Positions 7,931 to 17,198 are shown, counted from the first letter of the stretch. The stretch: DNA of 64,000 nucleotides from Desulfovibrio sp. UIB00 (GCF_022508225.1 NZ_JAETXJ010000007.1:1-64000); one strand, 5' to 3'. The notes: generated by a model not told the origin, from the sequence alone. Numbers and translations are program-made.

Positions 7931-9058
7931 ATGAAAAAACAAAGCAAGCTCATCCAGGGTAACGCCGCCATAGCCCAAGGCGCGTTCTACGCAGGAGCGC
8001 GGTTTTATGCCGGGTATCCCATCACCCCTTCGTCCGAAATTGCTGAAATCGCCTCGCGCGAGCTCCCCAAGCTTGGGGGGATTTTCATGCAGATGGAAGA
8101 CGAACTGGCGAGCATGGGCGCCATTGTGGGCGCATCACTGGCAGGCGTGAAGTCGTTCACCGCCACCAGCGGCCCCGGTTTTTCGCTTATGCAGGAAAAC
8201 CTCGGCATGGCGACCATGGGCGAAGTGCCCGTGGTGGTAGTGAACGTGCAACGCTCCGGCCCATCCACAGGTCTTGCCACCAAACCGGCCCAGTCCGACA
8301 TCATGCAGCTGCGCTGGGGACGGCATGGAGACCAGGAAATTATCGCGCTGACCCCGGCCTCGGTGCAGGAATGCTTTGACCTGACGGTCAAGGCCTTCAA
8401 CCTGTCCGAAAAATATCGCGTGCCGGTCATCATGGCCCCGGAAGAAGTCTGCGGCCACATGCGCGAAAACGTTGTTATTCCTGACCAGGGTGAAGTGGAG
8501 GTTGTTGACCGTAGCCAGCCCTCCTGCGCACCCGCAGACTACAAGCCCTTCTGCTTTGACGAAGGCGCGGTTGCGCCCCTGGCCAGATATGGCAGCGACT
8601 ATGTTTTCCATGTCACCAGCTCCATGCACGGTGAAAACGGCTTTAGCTGCAATACGCCCGAAAATGCAGGACGCAGGGTCGCCCAGCTGCACACCAAGAT
8701 TGCCAAGGGCCGTGATGAAATCGTCATGACGCGCTACTTCGGTAAAGAAGACTGCGACACCCTGATCATTACTTCCGGCGTGGTCACCCGCGCAGCCCGC
8801 AGCGTGGCGCAAGAGGCCAATGCCAGCGGCGGCAAGGTTGGCGTTCTCCAGCTGCAGACCCTGTGGCCCTTTGCCGATGTGGAAGTGCGGGAAGCCGCAC
8901 GCAAGGCCAAGCGTATTATTGTTGCTGAAATGAACTATTCCGGTCAGCTAGCTGGAGAAGTGAAAAAGTATGTGCCGGATCCTTCGCTGGTTGTTGGGGT
9001 TAACAGCTACAACGGCAGCATCATGACCCCGGCCCAGATCGCAGCCGCCTTGAAGTAA
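7931..9058 (+). CDS. korA: 2-oxoacid:ferredoxin oxidoreductase, alpha subunit
   Basis: 375 residues, the usual length of KorA/VorB-type alpha subunits. It starts MKKQSKLIQGNAAIAQGA and shows the pyrimidine-binding domain (YAGYPITPSSEIAE, TSGPGFSLMQENLG), then the transketolase C-terminal-like domain ending VNSYNGSIMTPAQI. With the beta, gamma and delta subunits encoded next, it makes an acyl-CoA and CO2 from a 2-oxoacid and reduces ferredoxin. The sequence style (QRSGPSTGLATKPAQSD) resembles 2-oxoglutarate and branched-chain enzymes more than pyruvate:ferredoxin oxidoreductase. The ATG with an aaagg Shine-Dalgarno is preferred over an in-frame TTG 73 codons upstream. It is the first gene of a six-gene run to butyrate kinase. 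Confidence 0.88.
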   Translation: MKKQSKLIQGNAAIAQGAFYAGARFYAGYPITPSSEIAEIASRELPKLGGIFMQMEDELASMGAIVGASLAGVKSFTATSGPGFSLMQENLGMATMGEVPVVVVNVQRSGPSTGLATKPAQSDIMQLRWGRHGDQEIIALTPASVQECFDLTVKAFNLSEKYRVPVIMAPEEVCGHMRENVVIPDQGEVEVVDRSQPSCAPADYKPFCFDEGAVAPLARYGSDYVFHVTSSMHGENGFSCNTPENAGRRVAQLHTKIAKGRDEIVMTRYFGKEDCDTLIITSGVVTRAARSVAQEANASGGKVGVLQLQTLWPFADVEVREAARKAKRIIVAEMNYSGQLAGEVKKYVPDPSLVVGVNSYNGSIMTPAQIAAALK

Positions 9059-9070
9059 AGGAGAAATACA

Positions 9071-9901
9071 ATGGCACAGGCTATTTCACGCTCGCTTCTT
9101 AACAAAGAGGCACTGCCGCTCATGTGGTGTGCGGGCTGCGGCAACGGCATTGTCCTGAACGCGCTCTTGTGCGCCATGGACGAGCTGAATCTCAAAAAGG
9201 AAGACGTTCTTGTCGTCACCGGCATTGGCTGCTGGGGCAAGGCCGATGATTATATTTCCGCCAATGCCCTGCATACCACGCACGGGCGCGCCCTCACCTT
9301 CGCCACCGGCGCCAAGGCGGCCAACCCCAATCTCCACGTCATCGTTCTTATGGGCGACGGCGACGGCACCACCATTGGCGGCAACCACCTTATCCATACG
9401 GCCCGCCGCAATATGGACCTCACGGCCATCATTGTGAACAACCTGAACTACGGCATGACCGGCGGCCAGTATTCGGCGACCACGCCCAACGGGGCCATCA
9501 CCAGCACGTCTGTTGGCGGCAACCCCGAGCGCGGCTTTGACGTGTGCGATCTGGTGCGCGCGGCAGGGGCCAACTTTGTCGCCCGCGAATCCGTCACCAG
9601 CGGCATGCGCCTCAAAAACCGCATTGTTGCCGGCATCCAGAAAAAAGGCTTTTCGCTTATCGAAGCCATGAGCCCCTGCTCCACCCTGTTCGGCCCCCGC
9701 AACAAGATGAAGCAGCCTGTGGATATGCTGCGCAATCTCAAGGAAAAGGCCGTTTCTCAGGCCAAGTTTGATTCCATCGAGAATGCCGCAGATCTTGGCT
9801 ACTTTGTCACCGGCGTCATTGCCGACAAGGACGTTCACGATTTCAACACTCGCTACGAGGCCGAGCGCGCGGTGATCACGGCCGCCAAGGGAGGAAAGTA
9901 G
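9071..9901 (+). CDS. korB: 2-oxoacid:ferredoxin oxidoreductase, beta (TPP) subunit
   Basis: 276 residues with the thiamine-diphosphate domain of the KorB family. The Cys-containing start MWCAGCGNGIVLNALL is followed by TGIGCWGKADDYI and the TPP/Mg2+ motif GDGDGTTIGGNHLIH, which continues to NNLNYGMTGGQYSATTP. The THGRALTFATGAKAANP block is typical of oxoglutarate-type beta subunits. It lies 12 bases after korA with an aaggag Shine-Dalgarno. It provides the catalytic cofactor site of the complex. Confidence 0.88.
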   Translation: MAQAISRSLLNKEALPLMWCAGCGNGIVLNALLCAMDELNLKKEDVLVVTGIGCWGKADDYISANALHTTHGRALTFATGAKAANPNLHVIVLMGDGDGTTIGGNHLIHTARRNMDLTAIIVNNLNYGMTGGQYSATTPNGAITSTSVGGNPERGFDVCDLVRAAGANFVARESVTSGMRLKNRIVAGIQKKGFSLIEAMSPCSTLFGPRNKMKQPVDMLRNLKEKAVSQAKFDSIENAADLGYFVTGVIADKDVHDFNTRYEAERAVITAAKGGK

Positions 9902-9902
9902 C

Positions 9903-10433
9903 ATGGCCCAGTATGAATTTATCATGGCTGGCACCGGCGGGCAGGGCCTTGTGTTTTGCGCGTCCTTCCTTGCCGAAGCCGCTATTCTGGGTGGCCGCAA
10001 CGTGGTGCAGTCCCAGTCGTACGGCATCTCGCAGCGCGGCGGCTTTATCAGTGCCGAAGTGCTGATGGACGATGCTGAAATCCTTTTCCAGCAGGTCGTC
10101 AAACCCAACCTGATCATTGCGCTGAACGAGGTTGTGGGCACCCGCTACGACAATGCCGTAGCCCCTGTTGTGTACGACACCTCGCTCATGAAACCCCGCC
10201 AGCTGAGCAACTGGATCGGCATACCCATGACCGAGATCGCCCACGAGCTGGGCGCGCCCAAATCGGCCAACCTTGCCGGTCTTGGGGCGGCCATGGCGCT
10301 TACCGGGGCACTGCCTCTGGAAACGTTGCTGAGCATCGCCGAGCGCAAGGGCAAACCCGAAGTGGCCAAGATTAACATGGAAGTTATCAGGCGGGGCGCT
10401 GCTGCTGCCGAAGCCGCCCGGGGGGGGAACTGA
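9903..10433 (+). CDS. korC: 2-oxoacid:ferredoxin oxidoreductase, gamma subunit
   Basis: 176 residues of the pyruvate/ketoisovalerate oxidoreductase gamma family. The glycine-rich start (FIMAGTGGQGLVFCASFLAE) and SQSYGISQRGGFISAEV are diagnostic. It supplies the CoA-side domain of the complex. The ATG is one base after the korB stop, with its Shine-Dalgarno (gggagg) inside korB. The stop overlaps the delta subunit start by one base (TGATG). Confidence 0.88.
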   Translation: MAQYEFIMAGTGGQGLVFCASFLAEAAILGGRNVVQSQSYGISQRGGFISAEVLMDDAEILFQQVVKPNLIIALNEVVGTRYDNAVAPVVYDTSLMKPRQLSNWIGIPMTEIAHELGAPKSANLAGLGAAMALTGALPLETLLSIAERKGKPEVAKINMEVIRRGAAAAEAARGGN

Positions 10434-10657
10434 TGAGCGAGGAAAAGAAAACTTTTGAAGTTTGCGTGGACGCCGTGCTCTGCAAGGGTTGCGGCTACTG
10501 CAAGGAACTCTGCCCCAAGTCTGTTTACGACTTCGGCACGGAATACAATGCGGCTGGCTACCTCTTTATGACTCCGGTCAATGCGCAGGCCTGCATAGGC
10601 TGCCGCACATGCATGATGGTCTGCCCCGACTTTGCCATTGAAGTTCTGGAAAAATAA
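10433..10657 (+). CDS. korD: 2-oxoacid:ferredoxin oxidoreductase, delta (ferredoxin) subunit
   Basis: 74-residue ferredoxin-like protein with two [4Fe-4S] motifs, CKGCGYCKELCPKS and CIGCRTCMMVCPD. It carries electrons from the TPP centre to the external ferredoxin. The order alpha-beta-gamma-delta differs from many kor operons, where delta comes first. The start overlaps the gamma stop by one base. Confidence 0.88.
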   Translation: MSEEKKTFEVCVDAVLCKGCGYCKELCPKSVYDFGTEYNAAGYLFMTPVNAQACIGCRTCMMVCPDFAIEVLEK

Positions 10658-10673
10658 CAGGCCGGAGTCAGTC

Positions 10674-11579
10674 ATGGTATACAAGAGCTTTGACGAGCTT
10701 GAAGCAGCAGTGATGCAAAAGGCCCACAAGTGCAAGGTGGCTGTGGTGGAAGCCGCAGACGAGCATGTGCTTGAAGCTGTGCGGCACGCTGTTGAAGTGG
10801 GTCTTGTGGAGCCGCTGCTGTTTGGCAAGCGCGAAGATATCGCAGCAAAACTCAAGGCTATAGGCCTGCCGGGCGATGCTTACCCCATTGTTGAAACTGC
10901 CACGCCGCAGGAATCAGCCACCGGGGCCGGCATGGCGGTCAAGGAAGGCCGGGCCAACTTCATTCTCAAAGGCCTGATCCAGACCGGCGTTCTTCTCAAG
11001 GGGCTGTTCAAGGAAGAAACCGGCTTCCGCACCGGGCGTCTGATCTCGCACATGAATATTGTGCAGGTTGCCACCTACCCCAAGCTTCTGGCCCTGTGCG
11101 ATGCCGCCATCAACATCGCGCCTTCGCTCGAACAGAAGCGCGACATTATCCAGAACGCGGTGGATGCCCTTGCGCGCATGGGCATTGATAACCCCAAGGT
11201 TGCGGTGCTGGCCTCTGCGGAAACCGTTAATGAAAAAATGCCTGAAAGCGTTGACGCCGCCGCGCTGAAAGAAATGAACAAAAACGGCAAGATCACTGGA
11301 TGCCTGATTGAAGGCCCCATATCCTACGATCTGGCAGTATGCACTGAATCAGCCGCCACCAAGGGCTATGAAAGCCCCGTTGCAGGCGATGCCGACCTGC
11401 TGGTGTGCCCCAATATTGTCACCGCCAACGTGCTTATCAAGTGCCTGCGCCACACGGCCAACGCGCTGACCGCAGGCATAGTAGTGGGCGGCAGGGTGCC
11501 GGTGGTGCTCAATTCCCGCGCGGCAAGCGCTGAAGACAAGTTCAGAACCATGGTTCTTGCGGCCTCTGCTGCGGGGTAG
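10674..11579 (+). CDS. ptb: Phosphate butyryltransferase
   Basis: 301 residues, the length of Ptb and clearly shorter than bifunctional or DRTGG-containing phosphotransacetylases. Family segments include NFILKGLIQTGVLLKGLF, TGRLISHMNIVQV, LCDAAINIAPSLEQKRDII and IEGPISYDLAV, with the C-terminal block DLLVCPNIVTANVLIK. It swaps CoA for phosphate on an acyl-CoA of three to five carbons to give the acyl-phosphate. The ATG with gccggagtcagtc before it is chosen over an in-frame start inside korD. Its place right after the oxoacid oxidoreductase implies that it takes that enzyme's product. Confidence 0.87.
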   Translation: MVYKSFDELEAAVMQKAHKCKVAVVEAADEHVLEAVRHAVEVGLVEPLLFGKREDIAAKLKAIGLPGDAYPIVETATPQESATGAGMAVKEGRANFILKGLIQTGVLLKGLFKEETGFRTGRLISHMNIVQVATYPKLLALCDAAINIAPSLEQKRDIIQNAVDALARMGIDNPKVAVLASAETVNEKMPESVDAAALKEMNKNGKITGCLIEGPISYDLAVCTESAATKGYESPVAGDADLLVCPNIVTANVLIKCLRHTANALTAGIVVGGRVPVVLNSRAASAEDKFRTMVLAASAAG

Positions 11580-11639
11580 CCAACTGCGGGCTGGCCCTGC
11601 CGCTTGCTCCCCTGAGCCAACCGCTCGCAAGGTTTCAGG

Positions 11640-11680
11640 CTGCCGCGCTGCAATGCCGCTCAGCGCATCAGGCGCGGCAG
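11640..11680 (+). other. Stem-loop between ptb and buk
   Basis: The arms ctgccgcgc (11640-11648) and gcgcggcag (11672-11680) form a 9-bp stem with a 23-base loop, without a T run. It may be a processing or partial-termination site inside the operon. Confidence 0.45.
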
Positions 11681-11725
11681 CCCATAACAGCAAGAGCATT
11701 TTACATTGTTCCACAAGGATATGAC

Positions 11726-12802
11726 ATGGCGGAAACCAACTATACCGTTCTTTCCATCAATCCCGGTTCCACCTCGACGCGGATTGCCGTTTACAAGAAC
11801 CACGAACTCTTGTTCCAGAAAAAAGTGGATCATCCGGCAGAATCCCTGCGCGGTTTTGAGAGCAACGTCGCCCAGTTTTCCATCCGCCTGGATGCCATAC
11901 TGAAGGCGCTGCAAGAAGAGCAGTTTGACCTGCACCAGCTCTCCGCCGTGGCCGGGCGTGGCGGCAAACTGCCCCCGCTGTTGCAGGGCGCGTATCTTGT
12001 TGATGAGGGCATGCTGGACTTTCTGCGGCACCGTCCCATTGACGACCACGCCTCAAACCTCGGGGCGCTGCTGGCGCACGAAATCGCCAAGCCGCTGAAC
12101 ATCCCCTCCTACATCTATGACGCCGTGGTGATGGATCAGATGGAAGACATCGCCAAGCTCTCCGGCCTGCCGGAAATTCGCCGCAAGGCCTCGTGCCATG
12201 CCCTCAACATGCGCGCCATGGCCATCAAGGCCGCCGCGAACAAGGGCTGGAAGCTGGCGGACAAAAACATCATCGTCAGCCACATGGGTGCGGGCATCAG
12301 CGCCACGGTCATTCATGAGGGGCGCATGATTGACGTCATCACCGATGAGGAAGGCCCCTACTCGCCTGAACGCTCTGGCGGCCTGCCCAACAGGCAGCTT
12401 ATCGATCTGTGTTTTTCGGGCAAGTTTGACCGCCATTCAGCCACGCGCCGCACGCGCGGTCAGGGAGGCCTGATGGCCTACCTTGGCACCAACAATGCCC
12501 TTGAAGTTGAACGCCGCATTGCCGAAGGCGATGAAAAAGCCCGCCTTGTGTACGACGGCATGACCTATCAGGTTGCCAAGCACATTGCCTCGCTGGCTGC
12601 GGTCATCAACGGCAAGGTGGATGTTGTGGTGCTGACCGGCGCATTGGCCAACTCCTCGTACATCATTGACCGCGTGGTGCCCCGGATACAGTTCCTCGGC
12701 GAGGTCATGGTGCTGCCGGGAGAAAACGAGCTGGAGGCGCTGGCCTACGGAATTTTGCGCGTACTGCGCAAGGAAGAAGGTTTCCATACCTTCCACGAAT
12801 AG
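11726..12802 (+). CDS. buk: Butyrate (branched-chain acid) kinase
   Basis: 358 residues of the acetokinase/Buk family. Phosphate-binding start: SINPGSTSTRIAVYKN. Later landmarks are AVAGRGGKLPPL, DDHASNLGALLA, VSHMGAGISATVIHEGRMIDV and the C-terminal nucleotide segment VVLTGALANSSYI. It transfers phosphate from the acyl-phosphate to ADP, so the operon ends with substrate-level ATP synthesis. Buk enzymes accept butyrate, isobutyrate, isovalerate and related acids, so the physiological substrate is open. An aaggatatgac Shine-Dalgarno precedes the ATG. It is the last gene of the operon. Confidence 0.88.
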   Translation: MAETNYTVLSINPGSTSTRIAVYKNHELLFQKKVDHPAESLRGFESNVAQFSIRLDAILKALQEEQFDLHQLSAVAGRGGKLPPLLQGAYLVDEGMLDFLRHRPIDDHASNLGALLAHEIAKPLNIPSYIYDAVVMDQMEDIAKLSGLPEIRRKASCHALNMRAMAIKAAANKGWKLADKNIIVSHMGAGISATVIHEGRMIDVITDEEGPYSPERSGGLPNRQLIDLCFSGKFDRHSATRRTRGQGGLMAYLGTNNALEVERRIAEGDEKARLVYDGMTYQVAKHIASLAAVINGKVDVVVLTGALANSSYIIDRVVPRIQFLGEVMVLPGENELEALAYGILRVLRKEEGFHTFHE

Positions 12803-13324
12803 TCAGGTGCACCCGTGTCGCGCTGCTTACCCCAATCCCTGTAGATCGAGCAGCCCCCTCAGGGGCAAGGCGGAGATCCGCCTTGCCCCTGCGAGCGACA
12901 CACCGTTCCGGCCTGTCGGCGCGTTTCTGACAACACAACATTTAACTTGCTTATCGACATTGTCAGCGCAAAAAACACTGGCGCATGGCACTTTGCATCT
13001 AGCTGGAAACAAACAACATTTTTTACGATCCCCTTGGTGGAAATGCGGCCCAAGCGGAATCAAAAACAAGACGCATAAAGAGATTCTGTGGACATCTCAA
13101 ACGCGTTTAACGAACTGGTTGTTTGCGCTTGGCATGCGTGCACTAGAACCCTGCAAGAGCGTTATTGAATCGTAGCTGATGTGACGCTCAACAGATGAAG
13201 CGAAACAAATTTTTACGTTGGGTTACTAGCGCCTCTTTTGCATTTTCTGTCTGCTCCGGGGTTGTCAATTTTTCGTTCATTTTTTGCCCCAGGCCGTTCC
13301 ATTTTTTTACACAGAGGGAGTGTC
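12803..13324. other. Intergenic region before the anion transporter
   Basis: About 520 bases with no convincing gene. It contains the long palindrome at 12860-12891 and AT-rich stretches that probably hold the transporter promoter. No -24/-12 promoter with correct spacing was found. Confidence 0.55.
12860..12891 (+). terminator. Palindromic stem-loop after buk
   Basis: Arms of 15 bp (caggggcaaggcgga / tccgccttgcccctg) separated by 2 bases. It lies 58 bases after the buk stop and probably ends that operon, although no T run follows. Confidence 0.5.
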
Positions 13325-14755
13325 ATGGCTGAAATCGCTGCTGAAAACAAAGGGAATCTGGTCAAGAACATTCGCCTTGCGGGGTCTGTTCTTTCCATCA
13401 TCCTTGGTATCTGGGTTGCCCTGCAAGCACCACCGGAAGGCCTGAACGAAAAGACCATGATTGCTCTTGGCATCACCGTGTGGGCTGTAGGCTGGTGGAT
13501 CACCGAGATCGTACCCGAATTTGTCACCGGTTTGATGATGTGTATCTTGTGGTCGGCCTTCAAGTGCGTGCCCTTCAAAACAGCGTTTGCCACATTTTCC
13601 ACCTCCGGCTGGTGGATCATGGTCGGTGCATTCGCCCTGGGCGCAGTGGCAGGCAAAACAGGCCTTTTAAAGCGCATCTCACTCTGGGTTCTCAAGCTGT
13701 TCCCTGCCAGTTTTGCCGGTCAGGTGTGGGGGCTGATTGGTTCGGGCACGGTGATCGGGCCGCTCATTCCCAGCATGAACGCCAAGGCCACGCTTTCTTC
13801 GCCCATCGCCATGGGCATCAGCGATGAACTTGGCATTGAACGCAAGTCAAACGCGGCCAACGGCCTGTTCGGCGCATGCTATGTGGGCTTTATCCTCATG
13901 GGCCACATGTTCATGAGCGGCTCGTTCAGCCATTACGTTCTGGTGGGCATGCTGCCCGAGGCCTATCGCGGCGTTACGTGGCTGCAGTGGCTTTTGTGGT
14001 CGTTGCCCTATGGCGTGTGCGTCTTCCTCGGCATGGGTCTTTTCATCGTGACCTGCTACAAACCCAAGGAAAAAGTCAGCCTGCCCGCAGGCTACAGCAA
14101 CGCCCAGCTTGAAAAGCTCGGGCCCATGACCCGTAATGAAAAGCTGTGCATGGGCGTACTTATTGTCACCCTGCTCATGTGGATGACCGAATCGCTGCAC
14201 AAGATATCTGCCGGTGAAGTTTCGCTCATGGCCATGTGCGTGCTCATGCTGCTCAAGGTTATGGACAAGAATGATTTCAAGACGGGCATCGACTGGTCGT
14301 CCGTTGTTTTCGTGGGCAGCATCCTGAACATGGCCTCGGTTATCCAGTCTCTCAAGGTTGACCGCTGGCTTGGTACGGAACTGCAGCCCCTCCTTGCCAA
14401 CGTGATTTCAGAACCCGCCCTGTTCATTGTGACCCTGGTGGTTGTGGCCTCGCTCGTCAAACTGGTTATTGTGTCGCTCACGTCCGCCTCGGCCATCTTT
14501 GTGCTGATTCTTCCGCCCATCATGATCGCCCACGGCATGAACCCCTGGATCGCCTGCATGGTCACCTTTGCCGGCAGTGATATCTGGTACCTGAGCTACA
14601 TGAACTCCATTTACCTTTGCGCCCATTTCGGCACGCAGGGCAAAATGGCGCGGCACGGAGCCATGATTAAACTTTCGGCTGCATATACCGCCATATGTAT
14701 AGTGGCCTTCCTTATCAGCATACCCTACTGGAAAATGCTCGGCCTCATAAAGTAA
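13325..14755 (+). CDS. DASS/SLC13-family sodium:anion symporter
   Basis: 476-residue inner-membrane transporter with about 11-12 hydrophobic segments, of the divalent anion:Na+ symporter (CitT/DASS) family. The family's paired re-entrant motifs are visible as LIPSMNAKATLSSPIAMGIS in the first half and VSLTSASAIFVLILPPI in the second. Such carriers take up dicarboxylates, hydroxy-dicarboxylates, sulfate or sulfonates. Its position between the catabolic operon and its likely activator suggests that it imports the pathway substrate, which would favour an anionic hydroxyacid; this is inference. The ATG follows a gagggag Shine-Dalgarno; upstream in-frame codons are rejected. Confidence 0.85.
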   Translation: MAEIAAENKGNLVKNIRLAGSVLSIILGIWVALQAPPEGLNEKTMIALGITVWAVGWWITEIVPEFVTGLMMCILWSAFKCVPFKTAFATFSTSGWWIMVGAFALGAVAGKTGLLKRISLWVLKLFPASFAGQVWGLIGSGTVIGPLIPSMNAKATLSSPIAMGISDELGIERKSNAANGLFGACYVGFILMGHMFMSGSFSHYVLVGMLPEAYRGVTWLQWLLWSLPYGVCVFLGMGLFIVTCYKPKEKVSLPAGYSNAQLEKLGPMTRNEKLCMGVLIVTLLMWMTESLHKISAGEVSLMAMCVLMLLKVMDKNDFKTGIDWSSVVFVGSILNMASVIQSLKVDRWLGTELQPLLANVISEPALFIVTLVVVASLVKLVIVSLTSASAIFVLILPPIMIAHGMNPWIACMVTFAGSDIWYLSYMNSIYLCAHFGTQGKMARHGAMIKLSAAYTAICIVAFLISIPYWKMLGLIK

Positions 14756-15090
14756 CGGGGTTCCGGCGTATCCGGTACGCAAGTCGGATTTGTTACGCAG
14801 TCGCGGCATGGATTTTATTGTGAAGTCCTTGCCGTGACTGCGTTGTTAAGCAGAATCTACGGGGTAATCGGAGCATAAAGGGTGCAAGGCATTCCTGGCG
14901 TGCATTGCTTGCATGGCCGAGCAAAGCGGCACTGACGCAAGACAGGTTTTGACCTGTTCTTTCTCAATACCTGCTGTATTCATTCAATATTTCATGCTGT
15001 TCATGTTTACTTTGCACACAGCGAGGTTTATGTTTTTAACACCGCCCGGCGCATACGCCATGCGCGAACCAATCAGATGACGAGGCTCCC
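14756..15090. other. Intergenic region before the sigma-54 activator
   Basis: 335 bases. After the stem-loop at 14795-14843 the sequence becomes AT-rich, with the activator's own promoter probably between 14940 and 15040. No gene or clear operator is seen. Confidence 0.5.
14795..14843 (+). terminator. Stem-loop after the anion transporter
   Basis: Arms acgcagtcgcggca (14795-14808) and tgccgtgactgcgt (14830-14843) pair over 14 positions with one G-U, around a 21-base loop. The T run is weak. It separates the transporter from the activator gene. Confidence 0.5.
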
Positions 15091-17046
15091 ATGTTGCCAG
15101 CCAGTTTCAAACCGCGTATTCTTTGCGTTTCCATTTATGATGAAATGGCTCAGCTTGTGCGCCACTCCGCAGGCCAATTCGGCGTTGAGGTGGATGTATT
15201 TGATGGCGGCATTTACAACAGCGGGCACCTCCACGCGCTTGAGGTGGAAAACCGTTACGATGTCATTATCAGTCAGGCGGGAACGGCCATCGCCATCCAG
15301 CAGATGGTCAAAACACCTGTGGTGCCCATCCAGATTACAGCCAACGACATCGTCACCCCCTTGCGCGAAGCGTCAGAGCGCCACCAGAACCTGCTCTGCA
15401 TCACTTACGACAGCAATCTGAGCGTTGATATTGAATCGCTGGCGGCCTTTGCGCGACTTAAAAATTTCCGCCAGGTCATCTACCGCAACGAGCAGGACTT
15501 CAACAGTATTATTTCCCGTCTCCCCACGCTGAACGACGTTGCCGTGGTCGGCTTTGGCGGATGCGTCATTGAAAAGGCGGCGCAGTACGGCCTGCCCTAC
15601 TATCTCATACGTTCCAGTAAGGACAGCGTGCATCAGGCTGTCCTTTCCGCCCGCAACATTGTTGACCAGCACATCAAGGAGCGTACCCGCTCCCGCCGCC
15701 TGAACAATATTATCAACTATTCTCTCAGCGGCATCGTTTCCGTCAATCGCGACAAAACCATCGCCATCTGCAACCGCCCTGCAAAGCAGATGCTTGACCT
15801 GCACGGCAAAAAGCTGGTGGGCATGGATATTGATGCCCCGTCAACGCCACAGGAACTCAAGCAGATGCTCGGCAACGGTGAATACACCGTGGACAAGGTA
15901 TTGCCCCTCAAGGGCAAGACCCTGGTGGTCAATCGCGTACCTATCCGCGTGCGTGAGCATGACCAGGGCACCATCATTGTTTTTCAGGAACTTTCCAAAA
16001 TCCAGAAAATCGAAGCTGAGGCCCGTGTACAGCTTGCCAGCAAGGGCTTGGTGGCAAAATACAATTTTTCGGACATCATCGGTTCAAAAAACACCCTTGG
16101 CCCGGTTGTGGCCGAAGCCAAGCGCTATGCCCGCAGCAGCGCCTCCATTCTCATTGAAGGGGAAACAGGCTCTGGCAAGGAGCTTTTTGCCCAGAGTATC
16201 CACAATTTCAGCGAGCGCAAAAAAGGCCCCTTTGTGGCCCTTAACTGCGCGGCCCTGCCCGAGCACCTGCTGGAGAGCGAACTTTTCGGATATGAAGAAG
16301 GGGCCTTTACCGGCGCGCGCAAGGGCGGCAAACCGGGCATGTTTGAGCTGGCCCACCGGGGAACGCTGTTTCTGGATGAAATCAGCGAAATGAGCCTCGC
16401 AACCCAGGTGCGTCTGCTGCGCACCTTGCAGGAAAAAGAAATCTTCCGCATTGGCGGCGACCGCGTCATCAACATTGACGTACGCATTATAGCGGCTTCA
16501 AACCGCGATCTCTACGCCATGGCTCAGGAAGGTTCTTTCCGGCGCGACCTGTTTTTCAGACTCAACATCTTGCCATTGCAAATACCGCCGCTACGCAAGC
16601 GCAAGGAAGACATCCCCACGCTCATTGCCCATTTTATCAAAAAAAACCACCAGCACGTAGCCGGACGCAGCCGCCTCAAGTTTGACGATGCAACGCTTGC
16701 CGCGCTGTCAGCGCACGGCTGGCCGGGTAATGTGCGCGAACTGGAGCATATTCTGGAGCGCGTGTTTACCCTCTATGACGAGCAACAGGACTTTGACGCG
16801 CTGATTACAGACATCATGCGGCGGCACTGCCTGCGGCAGGGCATGGCTGGCCCATGCCACCCTATTGATGATGTTTTGCAGGTGCCGCGCGGCACCATGG
16901 CAGAGATGGAACGCTTCATTCTGGAGGCCTCGCTTGAAGAACACGGCGGCAACAAAAAAGCTCTCGCTGACGCTCTTGGCATCAGCCGCGTGACCGTGTG
17001 GAAAAAACTCAAGGAACTTGAAGGCGAAGAGCAGGGGCAGGATTGA
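15091..17046 (+). CDS. Sigma-54 activator with PrpR_N and PAS domains
   Basis: 651 residues. Residues 1-190 resemble the PrpR_N ligand-sensing domain (start KPRILCVSIYDEMAQLVRHS; VVGFGGCVIEKAAQYGLPYY). A PAS domain follows at about 200-310 (NNIINYSLSGIVSVNRDKTI). The AAA+ domain has Walker A EGETGSGKE near 355, the sigma-54 loop GAFTGA near 405, and LFLDEISEMS for Walker B. A Fis-type helix-turn-helix (ALADALGISRVTVWKKLKEL) ends the protein. The intact GAFTGA predicts a true sigma-54 activator. It lies directly after the transporter, and two -24/-12 promoters start the upstream enzyme operons, so it most likely activates them in response to a small organic acid or its CoA product. Confidence 0.9.
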   Translation: MLPASFKPRILCVSIYDEMAQLVRHSAGQFGVEVDVFDGGIYNSGHLHALEVENRYDVIISQAGTAIAIQQMVKTPVVPIQITANDIVTPLREASERHQNLLCITYDSNLSVDIESLAAFARLKNFRQVIYRNEQDFNSIISRLPTLNDVAVVGFGGCVIEKAAQYGLPYYLIRSSKDSVHQAVLSARNIVDQHIKERTRSRRLNNIINYSLSGIVSVNRDKTIAICNRPAKQMLDLHGKKLVGMDIDAPSTPQELKQMLGNGEYTVDKVLPLKGKTLVVNRVPIRVREHDQGTIIVFQELSKIQKIEAEARVQLASKGLVAKYNFSDIIGSKNTLGPVVAEAKRYARSSASILIEGETGSGKELFAQSIHNFSERKKGPFVALNCAALPEHLLESELFGYEEGAFTGARKGGKPGMFELAHRGTLFLDEISEMSLATQVRLLRTLQEKEIFRIGGDRVINIDVRIIAASNRDLYAMAQEGSFRRDLFFRLNILPLQIPPLRKRKEDIPTLIAHFIKKNHQHVAGRSRLKFDDATLAALSAHGWPGNVRELEHILERVFTLYDEQQDFDALITDIMRRHCLRQGMAGPCHPIDDVLQVPRGTMAEMERFILEASLEEHGGNKKALADALGISRVTVWKKLKELEGEEQGQD

Positions 17047-17130
17047 CCCCAGGTTGCGCGAAGATGGCCTGAAGCCAGCCGCGCATCTGACGCTCATAAT
17101 TACGGCTGGTCTTGCTTTTGCTTTTTGCCC

Positions 17131-17157
17131 TACAGCTTTTTGCGTTTTTGCCGATCA
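17131..17157 (+). promoter_or_regulatory. Sigma-28 (FliA) promoter of the yjfB-like gene
   Basis: TACAGCTT, 11 bases, then GCCGATCA fits the flagellar consensus TAAAGTTT-N11-GCCGATAA at 13 of 16 positions with exact spacing. The predicted start is about 35 bases before the ATG. Confidence 0.65.
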
Positions 17158-17198
17158 GATTGATGCACAGGTTCGCACAAACGGCCAAGGAGCAAGCC

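Noticed and set aside
12960-13200. Possible -24/-12 promoter before the anion transporter (tggcactttgcat)
   Set aside because: TGGCAC and TTGCAT are present but only 1 base apart instead of 5, so sigma-54 could not use it.
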